This document shows positions 1 through 7,085 of a stretch of 12,587 nucleotides of DNA, one piece after another. How positions within the stretch are numbered: position 1 is the stretch's first letter; each line of letters begins with the position of its first letter. The translations under genes and the position numbers were made by a program. The notes beneath the pieces are model-generated. The model saw nothing but the letters and a program-made list of their open reading frames with translations, was not told where the DNA came from and did no database searches. The DNA comes from Phoronis ovalis (lineage: Eukaryota; Phoronida; Phoronidae), in assembly GCA_028565635.1 (NCBI GenBank), contig JAOXYB010034129.1:1542-14128 (forward strand), given 5' to 3'.

Positions 1-406
1 CAAGAGTTATAGATAAAACACTGTAGAGTTAGTTCATTATTGCAACATCATGGAAATTGTACAACATGAGCGCAGACATTTGCACCCCACTGTGATGGAT
101 AGGGACACAATATATGCTTTGTAAAATAACTAACTTTGGTTTGGAAGTTAAAAACCTTGATAAGTCATGCAGTGAAATGAGCTATTGTTACTGTAATCAC
201 CGGGGGCAGTCAGCAATAAAGTGGGCACACATCTTCCAACAAATGTCTGTGCAAAAAAGTACATTTTCTGAGCTGAAGAAGTGTAATGCATTTTTCAATC
301 TTTGGGCAAGCCATGTTTTTTACCCAAAGTCATGAAAAAGAGGTGCTTTTTTAGAAGTATACCACTTTCTTTGGGCGTCTAAAACATTCACTTCATTAGA
401 TCTTAT
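1..406. other. No gene recognised (window start)
   Basis: This AT-rich sequence has no ORF that resembles a protein family. The missing C-terminal part of the piggyBac relic was looked for on the minus strand in selected segments and not found. The part from 295 on has phrases such as TTTGGGCAAG and AGAGGTGC that loosely resemble the repeat at 4160-4425. Confidence 0.5.
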
Positions 407-492
407 AGGTCAATACAACTAGGTGTTTTTCCAATTTAGTCGCACCCTTAAAGGGTGTTATTTCTTAACAGGTCACTACAACTGGGTAGTTT
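407..492. repeat. Diverged direct duplication, ~63-bp spacing
   Basis: AGGTCAATACAACTAGGTG at 407 recurs as AGGTCACTACAACTGGGTAG at 470. The intervening text (CACCCTTAAAGGGTGTTATT) is of the same style as the marine-invertebrate repeat in IPK intron 2, so both may be decayed parts of one repeat family. Confidence 0.55.
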
Positions 493-632
493 GGGAGATC
501 TAGGGTCTCGAGCGTTTTGTAAACATAGTTACCCACTTTCATTTTGTCTGCTCCCGAGCTGTAATGCAATTATATCTAATCCAACACAGGTCTTATGTAA
601 CTCTTACATGTACAGTAAATCTTCAAATTTAC

Positions 633-826
633 TTCCCGCAATATAGTACTGTATCTATTTCTAGACATCATGGTGTTAAAGAAAGGGGTTTGGATGATAG
701 GGTCAGTTGACCAGTAATCACCCAACACCCCTTCCTTCACTAGCCCTGTTGCCAAAGTCGTAACTAAAAACGTCATCAATTCTTCTTCAGACAAATCTAT
801 TTGGTGATGGTTTTTAATTAGCATAT
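633..826 (-). pseudogene. piggyBac-type transposase, second exon piece (start of DDE domain)
   Basis: This piece encodes EEELMTFLVTTLATGLVKEG, then DYWSTDPIIQTPFF and MMSRNRYSTILRE, which match the early part of the piggyBac DDE domain (the dYWs and MSRNRF..ILR motifs). It is preceded by an acceptor-like GTTACAG (AG 828-827) and followed by GTAAAT (632). The expected LHF..DN motif does not follow directly, and the catalytic aspartates are not found in the window. Splicing from the upstream exon gives RYAN then a stop (TAA 816-814), while the conserved reading continues in another frame, so a frameshift lies here. It is a decayed transposon or PGBD-like relic. Confidence 0.75.
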
Positions 827-1655
827 CTGTAACATGGTATACGTAAGTTTACTTTGAATTCATAAAGTTTTGAAATAACTGAAAAAGTTAAATTTGCTCA
901 GGAGATGTCTTCATAATTACTAGATCTAGGAGTACTATTTATGTTTGAATTGGGATTTGAGGCATGGATGAAAATGTTAGATTGTATTCTTTCAATTGTA
1001 TTACTTCCATGTTAGTTTTAAAAAATAGTATTGTCACAAACTTAGTATTGGTATAAATTGATTGACACCTTGATATCTTTGATATTTTGATTGCTTGATG
1101 ATACTTCCCTGCTCACACAGGTCCAAAGTAGTACCTCTGGTGCAAATTTCAAAATTTAAGGTAACTCTAAATCTAATTTTTGCAATGTAATTTATTTGAA
1201 AATTTTACATGGAAGTAATTTAACTTTTTGCAGCAAATTATGGTTCGCAACCAAAACTTTAAATTTCAGAATGATAACAGATCATAAATAAATGGAATCC
1301 ATATATTTGGCCACATCCCCTATTTTATCCAAAAATCCACTGGGACCACACAACTAACTCCTCCATATGGGAAGTATACGTCATGTATCCTGAAGTGGAA
1401 ACACGACTGTATAACTCCTTTGAAAATTATATCATTGAATCAAGATTGTAAACAAATAGTTGTAACTTGTTTTTTCCTGTGAATTCTTCAACAACAAATT
1501 CAACAGTATCAAACAATTGTAATTGACTGTATTCAATATAAAATGATGTTCATAAAAACGTAAATGTGTACATGTTGCAGAAAGAAAAGAAAATTGTTAA
1601 GTTTATTTGGAAAGGGGAATAAAATATTTTTGATGGTAAAACATTTATAAATTAC
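827..1655 (-). other. Predicted intron within the piggyBac relic
   Basis: This 829-bp AT-rich gap lies between the two transposase pieces, bounded by GT (1655) and AG (827). It has no coding signal. Joining its borders recreates the family motif ETNRYA, which is the main support for its being a spliced intron rather than an insertion. Confidence 0.55.
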
Positions 1656-2014
1656 CTGTTTGTTTCTCATGTTATATGTTCCAATATATCTTCATCCCAA
1701 TAAGTTTTGAATATCTCCGATGGGGTGGTATCTCTTGAAACCCCGGGTAGCCTTTTCGGTGTGAAATCCAAAGGCCAGGATCACTAACCCGGAGGCGACT
1801 GGACAAGTTCATCCAGTGAACTCGAAAAATTCTTGGTACTTTTTGTCCGTTTTCTTCCATGGTGTGAAATGTCAGGCAAAACAATTTCTTGTTCTTCCTC
1901 TGAACTTGACAAATCAGCGAATTCAGAGGGTGCAGAGTCCCCAGAATCGCTGATGTGCACTGGATCTGGTACTGTTGGAACTTCCATTTTCCACGTTAGT
2001 GCTTGTGATGTCAT
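1655..2014 (-). pseudogene. piggyBac-type transposase, N-terminal exon, disrupted
   Basis: From an ATG at 2014 the frame gives an acidic, Ser-rich N-terminus (DSGDSAPSEFADLSSSEEEQ) followed by a basic patch (GRKRTKSTK), as in PGBD/piggyBac proteins. The frame is then broken by adjacent TAG and TGA codons (1784-1786, 1781-1783). The same frame continues with LPGVSRDTTPSEIFKTYWDE, a TGA at 1667-1669, and then ETNR, matching the conserved piggyBac region where PG, TP.d.F and ETNRYA occur in this order. The exon seems to end at CAG|GTAATT (donor first base 1655). A functional product is very unlikely. Confidence 0.72.
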
Positions 2015-2029
2015 TTGTGAACTATGAAT

Positions 2030-2565
2030 AAATTATGTTCTGTGGATTCCCAAAAGTGTCTTCATAGGACACGAATTTGAAGAGTTCTTGTAATTTTTAA
2101 CATTGAATATTGCTTAAATATATATGTATTGAGCATAACATTACTTGTCTATGTTATTCATTCAATTTTTACAGATATTTTTAAGGGGTGATTGCCACAG
2201 TTGCTTTCCCCTTAAATTATAATTTCTAGAACAGGACATAGAAATAAAGGAATTTTTTATATAAATTGCAGAAAAATTTATCAAAATTATAATTTATTAG
2301 AAGTACTACTTTCTTTGAATATTTATACTTGCGAGATGACAAAAAAAAATAAAACCAGAATGTGACATTTGCACTTTGTCACTCTCCCGGGTCACTCTAT
2401 TATTTAAAAATAGCTTTCAAAATTCAGCATAGCAGTGTCCGTGTTCGTGCTTTATGAAGTATGTACTAATAATATCTCTTCACAGCAATGACAGAAACTT
2501 ATGTAAACATTTTTTAAAGAATGTTTGGTGCGTAATATATTTATATATGTCTTTGGTAGACAATG
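2030..2565. other. AT-rich intergenic stretch, nothing recognised
   Basis: This stretch lies between the piggyBac relic start and the AT palindrome. There is no ORF with family resemblance, no RNA gene, and only short homopolymer runs. Confidence 0.6.
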
Positions 2566-2634
2566 CTAAGTTTTGTTTGGACGTATATATATATATATAT
2601 ACGTCTTTGTAAGCAACATGTTAAGCAAAATAAT
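2541..2634. repeat. Perfect ACGT(AT)nACGT palindrome within an imperfect local duplication
   Basis: Positions 2581-2604 form a perfect 24-bp palindrome, an alternating TA run capped at both ends by ACGT. Around it TATGTCTTTGGTAGACAATG (from about 2545) is echoed by TACGTCTTTGTAAGCAAC (from about 2599), so a segment of about 35 bp appears duplicated with divergence. The run is a microsatellite and could extrude as a cruciform. Confidence 0.7.
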
Positions 2635-2669
2635 ATCTAATAAAAGAAATAACATTATTTTAAACATTG

Positions 2670-2790
2670 GGTATGTATTTTTTTGGTAAATTTCGGGGTC
2701 TTTTCCAAATTTTTGGTATGGAGTCAGTTCAAAAATTTTACTCTCAGTGGTACATCCCCAACCCAAAAATGTATCCAAGAGATCCTCCAG
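2670..2790 (-). repeat. Diverged copy of the GGGGGTGTGC-type interspersed repeat
   Basis: On the minus strand the phrase TTTTTGGGTTGGGGATGTAC, then CACTGAG, TAAAATTTTTGAACT and CATACCAAAAATTT, aligns by eye with the repeat entering the window end (TTTTTTGGTGGGGGTGTGC, then AGCCGAG, TTGAAAATTTTGG). The open frame here, which would start at 2778, is therefore repeat sequence rather than a gene. Confidence 0.55.
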
Positions 2791-2907
2791 GCAAATGAGT
2801 CATAATACAAGATCTATCTTCTGACAATACCATAACAATTAACAGTTATACGGTCACCAGTACCCTTTGGGTTACCAGTTTTATACATAGTTTCACAGTT
2901 GATTACT

Positions 2908-2913
2908 TTTAAT
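2908..2913 (-). terminator. Candidate poly(A) signal of IPK (ATTAAA)
   Basis: The variant hexamer ATTAAA reads on the minus strand about 40 nt after the IPK stop codon. AT-rich DNA produces such hexamers by chance, so this is only a positional candidate. Confidence 0.3.
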
Positions 2914-2952
2914 AAAATTTAAAATTTACAGGCATATTTATGAAACATTGCA

Positions 2953-3300
2953 TTACTTAATGTTCTGTTCCAAGGATACTAAAGTTCCTTTTTCTAATTT
3001 CAAGTCACCATATAAACAAGCATTTCTTGCTGCATCTGAATTAATTCTGCAAATGAATACCTTAGAATTTCCTCCTGTCTCTTTCACAATATCTGCTGCG
3101 CTGTTTATTTTGAAAATTATTCCTCCCGTTACATCATGTTCATTCATATCTGAAGACATTCTAATGTTAAATGGCCCACTAGATGTCACTTGTATGTTTC
3201 GTATTAAATTTGCGTCTGCTTCGCCAGGTGGTGCTGTGTATACTCCATCTACATCTGTGAGAAAGACAACTTGTCGGACTGATAACTTATTGCAGATTTC
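2953..3300 (-). CDS. IPK: IPK exon 4 (last coding exon)
   Basis: The exon encodes residues 168-282 and a TAA stop. It begins EICNKLSVRQVVFLTDVDGV and includes DVTGGIIFK, the C-terminal kinase motif whose lysine contacts the ATP phosphates in this family. The acceptor TTCATTTTAG at 3310-3301 is good. The ATTAAA on the minus strand at 2908-2913, about 40 bases past the stop, could serve as a poly(A) signal. Confidence 0.93.
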   Translation of the reverse strand, partial: EICNKLSVRQVVFLTDVDGVYTAPPGEADANLIRNIQVTSSGPFNIRMSSDMNEHDVTGGIIFKINSAADIVKETGGNSKVFICRINSDAARNACLYGDLKLEKGTLVSLEQNIK

Positions 3301-5718
3301 CTAAAATGAAAAGTGTTGCAGCTAATAAAGGGCAAACATGTTTATGGTATTAATACACATAATATGCATGTACATAAATGATCTCCAGATTCAAATCAAA
3401 AATCTGTTCCTACAGAATACATAGTTGAGTAGCTGTTGTGACATTTGTAATATTGACAGAATATATTTACTTATGCATAATGGTACCTTTATTATTGTAT
3501 CACCACTCAGAATTGCACATCCCTTGGTTCTGTCCAGAACACAATCTCCATGAATGACTGGTATGAATCCGGATTCAAGAAGCTGTTTAAGCCCTTGCAC
3601 ATTACTCTGTGAAACTGTACCATTGTCTGTAACCCATGATCCACATGGCTACAAAGTTGAAATCAGTGCATTTTATGTTATGTAATTACAGTGATTTCAA
3701 ATAAACTGCAAACTGGTAGGTTACTATTATGTTGCTTCAGTTAATATAACATGGGTGTTAGAAAGGTGGGCACATGAGTTCAAGACTGGGTCCACAAACA
3801 GGAAATCGCATGAAAACTGGGTATTTTATATCAATCATGTGCATAACCAGGGCTGTCTAAGCTCCATCTACACTCTCTTTGAAATCGTTAAGCAATAACA
3901 ATTTATGTGTGACAATCGCAGAGTTTGTTGGCCACTCACAATTTATTTGTTATATACATGTAAAGAATTTCAGAGATTGTGAGTGGTCAACAAACTCTAT
4001 GATTGTCACATATCTTGTCATTGCTCAACAATTTTAAGGTGAATGTCCAACAAATTTAGTAAGTATACAACGATTGCGTGTGACAGACGGTGGATGTTAG
4101 GCAGCCCTGGTAACAAGCAATCCACATTCAGGGTATATATTTACTGAAATTTTGAATAATAGGATTTTGCTTTTTTTTACGGTCTGCCAAAAGGTGCTTT
4201 TCACCATCAAACTCTTATGTGTAAAAGGGTGTTTTTTTTACACAATGGGGTCTGCCAAAGGGTATGTCTTTTACCACTCAGAAACTGATGGATAAAAAGG
4301 GTATGTTTTTACTTTTTAAGGTATGCGAAAGGGTCACTTTACATTTGCATATCTAACAAACTGGCACTTTTTTGGTAGGTTTATATACTTGCTTAGAGGC
4401 TGTAATGCAAGTTACCCCCGGGGTATGTGAGTGAGCATTGTATTTAGTATCTATTTGATATATTAAAACATGCGTACATTTTTTACATTTGTTATACAAT
4501 AATCATATATGCTTACTGACTGTGCTATGGCTGGTATGCCTTCTTCAATAAATGTATCAACAATCAGCTGCTGAAGTGTAGTAACAGAACGGCGAGTTTT
4601 ACAGAACCCTGTTCTGACATGAGAAATATCTCTATCTTCGCTAGTCCAACCCGAGTTAACTTCATAATGCTTTGCCTGATGATGTCCAAAAGACCTAAAA
4701 AAAATTGACAATGAAGTTATTAAATATTTCGTGATGATGGGTCAGTAACATGTCTCCAGGACTAGATATCAGTAGTCCTGCATAACAGGCTTGTGATAGG
4801 GTCATGTGCTTCTATAATCTAACAGAGTGGCCAGTGTTACGATCTTCAACTAAAATACTATACACTCATAATCCTGGATTCATGACCCTACTACGGTAGG
4901 ACTAAATAGGGTCATGAAGCCAGGGCTAATACACTCAACGAATGACGGACATTTAAGAGTGTATTTTGGCTTTAGTGATGAATAGTTGTGCAGGCCTTGA
5001 TACCGTTGATAAAGTCAACTAGTTGTGATACTATAAGAAGCCTATAATAACTGGACCTTAGTCCTGCAAGCATGACCCTACTATGGACAGCCAAAGTTCG
5101 AAAACACTTACTTTCTTAATTAAATTAATGAATTCCACCCACATTTTTGCTTCTGTCTATACCTTGGCTATTCCACTTCTTATACCACTGTATCTATAGT
5201 TCTAGATAACTTAATAATCAAAGATTCAACAGCACATCAGCATAAAATCAAAATGCACTCTTGAAAGTTCGTTCATCCATTGTTATGCTATTGCGCATGC
5301 GTGAAGGCTAGTTGAACTTCGGCTGGTTTGAGATATGAGGTGTCCAGGACTACGGACAAGCCGTATACTGTCCATGGTAGGTCATGTTTAAACTGGACCT
5401 ATGACTAATATAGTCTTAAAGAAGGTACAGAATTAAATGTACGATTATACCAGGAAAATCCATTGATAACAGGAAACTCTGATATTATAGTTAGTCAGAC
5501 ATCATCTATCTTGTGCCTTATGCTCATGTATGTATCCAAGATTAGAATCAGACTTACCCTGCACCATGAACAACAATAAATTTCAGGTCATGTTTCCAAA
5601 AATCTAACACCATTTTTGCAGCATCACAAATTACCTCTTTTTTGACAGTTTCAAAGTCGCCTTTGTTAGTAATAGCACTGCCACCCAATTTTATAACACA
5701 CTCAATGTCATAATCCAT
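2953..5718 (-). CDS. IPK: Isopentenyl phosphate kinase (IPK), complete four-exon gene
   Basis: The predicted product is a 282-aa amino-acid-kinase-fold enzyme that phosphorylates isopentenyl phosphate with ATP to give isopentenyl diphosphate, probably in the cytosol (no signal peptide or membrane segment is visible). Exons are 5718-5558, 4694-4517, 3648-3487 and 3300-2953. All junctions are GT-AG and keep the frame (intron phases 2, 0, 0). Family motifs appear in order: KLGGSAITNK (residues 10-19, phosphate-binding lysines and Gly-rich loop); HGAGSFGHHQAKHY (51-64), whose GH histidine at 58 corresponds to the substrate-phosphate-binding His that marks IPKs among amino acid kinases; PVIHGD (143-148); SGD (161-163); LTDVDGVY (181-188); and TGGIIFK (225-231). 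Length fits the family (about 250-280 aa). The ATG at 5718 has A at -3 and G at +4. An in-frame TAG lies at 5731-5733, but a possible splice acceptor there leaves open a further upstream exon. IPK is typical of archaea and plants and patchy in animals. The gene lies head-to-head with MADD. Confidence 0.93.
3301..3486 (-). other. IPK intron 3
   Basis: This is a 186-bp phase-0 GT-AG intron, AT-rich, with no recognisable repeat or RNA. It is the shortest intron of the gene. Confidence 0.85.
3487..3648 (-). CDS. IPK: IPK exon 3
   Basis: The exon has 54 codons (residues 114-167), from PCGSWVTDNG to SGDTIIK. It contains PVIHGD and the SGD loop, which are conserved in IPK and related amino acid kinases. 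The acceptor is TTTGTAG. The donor GTACCA is weaker than the others, but the frame and motif continuity support it. Confidence 0.9.
3848..4109. mobile_element. Foldback MITE, CAGGGCTG-ended (hAT-like), 262 bp
   Basis: The element begins CAGGGCTGTCTAA and ends TTAGGCAGCCCTG, imperfect terminal inverted repeats. Internally, 3908-3942 and 3976-4010 are inverted copies of each other (32 of 35 match) around a 33-bp loop, and the segments flanking them also pair (ATCGTTAAGCAATAACAA with the complement of 4014-4034). It has no coding capacity. The CAGGG start resembles hAT superfamily ends, but the 8-bp flanks (TGCATAAC and GTAACAAG) are not identical, so the class is not proven. It is inserted in IPK intron 2. 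Confidence 0.8.
4160..4425 (-). repeat. Marine-invertebrate interspersed repeat with ~70-bp internal period
   Basis: GGTCTGCCAAAAGGTGC (4181), GGTCTGCCAAAGGGTATG (4249) and GGTATGCGAAAGGGTCAC (4320) show diverged units spaced 68-71 bp. The block ends in TTACCCCCGGGG at 4412-4423, the complement-style counterpart of the CCCGGGGGGG block at 12511. It lies in IPK intron 2 next to the MITE. Confidence 0.7.
4517..4694 (-). CDS. IPK: IPK exon 2 (substrate-phosphate-binding His exon)
   Basis: The exon follows a T-run ending in AG (4696-4695) and ends at donor GTAAGC. Its first base completes Gly54 and it then encodes SFGHHQAKHYEVNSGW and on to GIPAIAQS (residues 55-113). The junction rebuilds the HGxGSFGH signature exactly across the intron, which strongly supports the splice model. 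Confidence 0.93.
4695..5557 (-). other. IPK intron 1, with hairpin-rich repeat cluster
   Basis: This is an 863-bp phase-2 GT-AG intron. It holds several copies of the motif TAGGGTCATG and its complement (4797, 4881, 4907, 5071), a foldback at 4873-4924, and an NRF-1-like GCGCATGC core at 5293-5300. No coding potential is seen. Confidence 0.85.
4873..4924. repeat. Short foldback with TAGGGTCATG arms
   Basis: The left arm CCTGGATTCATGACCCTA pairs with the right arm TAGGGTCATGAAGCCAGG around a 16-bp loop, with one mismatch. The same TAGGGTCATG / CATGACCCTA word also occurs at 4797-4806 and 5071-5080 in alternating orientation. A second stem (AATACACTC at 4928 with GAGTGTATT at 4956) follows directly. 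This is probably transposon debris in IPK intron 1. Confidence 0.7.
5558..5718 (-). CDS. IPK: IPK exon 1 (first coding exon)
   Basis: This exon encodes residues 1-53 plus two bases of Gly54. It carries the N-terminal nucleotide-binding strand-loop KLGGSAITNK and runs into FIVVHGAG. The donor is GTAAGT (first base 5557), a strong consensus. A pyrimidine-rich stretch ending in TAG at 5731-5733 could be an acceptor, so transcription may start in an untranslated exon further upstream. Confidence 0.92.
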
Positions 5719-5820
5719 TATTTTGAGTACCTACAGATGCAAGACCAAGAACAATTTTGAAATTCCCGGGGAAAATATCCCTAGGTAACTTTTCTCACTG
5801 CAAATTCGGAAGTTTACATG

Positions 5821-5832
5821 TGCGCATGCACT
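5821..5832. promoter_or_regulatory. NRF-1-like site in the divergent promoter
   Basis: TGCGCATGCACT keeps the palindromic GCGCATGC core of the NRF-1 consensus, about 105 bp upstream of the IPK ATG. NRF-1 sites are common in CpG-rich bidirectional promoters of housekeeping genes. The outer bases deviate from the consensus, so binding is inferred. Confidence 0.35.
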
Positions 5833-5852
5833 GTGGAACTCTGGGAAAATTG

Positions 5853-5880
5853 ATATCGATGCGATGTTTGCGATCGATAT
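5853..5880. promoter_or_regulatory. Inverted ATATCGAT pair in the divergent promoter
   Basis: ATATCGAT at 5853-5860 is mirrored by ATCGATAT at 5873-5880 with a 12-bp spacer. Each resembles the DRE element TATCGATA (7 of 8), which DREF binds in insect promoters. Whether this lineage uses such a site is unknown. Confidence 0.3.
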
Positions 5881-7051
5881 GGTTGGTCTAAAATACATTT
5901 TACGCAAGAAATAAGGTAATTCTTTTAGATATTTTAATTTTTGTCTCGCTTAAATACAACTGTTTAGTCGTCAGTACACGATACAGTTACAGCCTTCTAT
6001 TAAAACGATTTCGAATTTTTAAATTGACACTGAGAGTGTTCGTTTTGACCCCGTTTTGCTTTTGGCCGGGTAATTATCGCCAGTCGCCGCTGGTACTCCA
6101 GGATATGACTTTTCTCAACAGGCTTTGCAATCAACAAAATATGTCTTATATCCGTTATATAGAGAGAGAGTGAGACTTTTGTATTCTAAATTGCGATTTA
6201 ATATAGTAAAAATTCACATTCTTAATCTTTCATCTTAGATTGACATCACAACAGCTGCTGGTACATATTTTTTTTTTGAATTATATATTTAATGCTTTCA
6301 ATGCAATTCCAAGTTAAAATATACAGTACACTTTAAAGGTAACTAATAGTCCCCACCTTGTTTTAGTGGTAATTCATTTTCAAATTTTTTAAAAGGTTTT
6401 ATGAAAACCTGCCTAGACCAATGAAAGCAATGTAAATAAATTAATATCTAAATTATTTCTGTCATAATGTTAAATGTGTTAAATTGACTGGAATAAATTA
6501 CAGCCCACATGCTGCAATGAAAAAATGTCTCATATATTACATTACAACACTCATTGCTTCATATGGAGTGCATTGTTATTTTAATATAATATATATTTAT
6601 TTACAGTAGTAATAGGAACTCAGCCCTTGAGTTACATGTGCAAGATGCAAGTGTACACTACAGTCTACAGTGCATATTATAATGTGTAATTAATTTTACA
6701 CATGTAAATACCTTTGTATAATATAAAATTCTTAAGACCCTGGTAAATAGCCCATTAACCTCTGTTTATTGTAATTTATTTTGTAACTCTAACAGACCAA
6801 ACAAATTTCTTTGTTATAAACAGTAAGTTGAAAATATTGAAAACATGTATAACCAGTATGTTTAGAATTGCATTTGAATTTGTATTTAGGTAGAGTACTT
6901 CATAAGTACATTTGTATTGTTCTGCTTTCAGGTTATGAATGTATGGTTATAAATTTACTGGTTCAGTGCAAACCTAGACAGGAACTGTGGTGAAAGAAGA
7001 TTAAGAATGAACATTAAAATTGAAAACTTGAGCATTATGTAGTTTTTACAG

Positions 7052-7085
7052 TGAGGAAATATTGTCGAAACAGACATTGTCAACT
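7052..7085 (+). other. MADD 5' UTR segment of first coding exon
   Basis: These 34 bases lie between a predicted splice acceptor (AG at 7050-7051 after a T-rich tract) and the ATG. They contain no ATG. The upstream untranslated exon cannot be fixed by eye; GT donors at 5916 and 6068 inside the CpG-richer region are candidates. Confidence 0.6.

Larger units (their letters stand above)
3649..4516 (-). other. IPK intron 2, containing two transposon-like repeats
   Basis: This is an 868-bp phase-0 GT-AG intron. Much of it is mobile-element sequence: a foldback MITE at 3848-4109 and a diverged ~70-bp-period repeat at about 4160-4425. Confidence 0.85.
5719..7051. promoter_or_regulatory. Head-to-head intergenic region, candidate bidirectional promoter (core about 5760-6110) plus probable MADD 5' UTR intron
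   Basis: IPK and MADD point away from each other with 1,367 bp between their start codons. The part from about 5760 to 6110 is visibly richer in CG dinucleotides than the flanks and contains GCGCATGC (NRF-1-like core, 5822-5829) and a mirrored ATATCGAT pair. From about 6120 to 7050 the DNA becomes AT-rich with no coding signal, fitting an intron between an untranslated MADD exon and the acceptor at 7051. No TATA box is assigned, because AT-rich matches are too common. Confidence 0.5.

Noticed and set aside
114-646. 73-aa and 63-aa plus-strand frames near the window start
   Set aside because: There is no family resemblance. The second overlaps the ~63-bp duplication and lies opposite the end of the piggyBac piece, so both look like chance frames.
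1672-1884. 70-aa minus-strand frame overlapping the piggyBac relic
   Set aside because: It is in a different frame. The PG, TP and ETNR motifs lie in the frame of the 2014 start, so this one is a shadow.
2566-2778. 70-aa minus-strand frame, possible small protein
   Set aside because: It consists of the diverged GGGGGTGTGC-type repeat plus the AT microsatellite, with no acceptor, donor or family similarity.
2948-3304. 118-aa plus-strand open frame
   Set aside because: It is the antisense of IPK exon 4, whose minus-strand frame has clear kinase motifs and proper splice borders.
3840-4117. 8-bp target duplication around the MITE
   Set aside because: The flanks TGCATAAC and GTAACAAG share only part of their bases, so a target duplication cannot be claimed.
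7062-7085. Earlier start of MADD at a TTG
   Set aside because: Animals rarely initiate at TTG; the first ATG after the acceptor is at 7086 and gives the normal MADD N-terminus.
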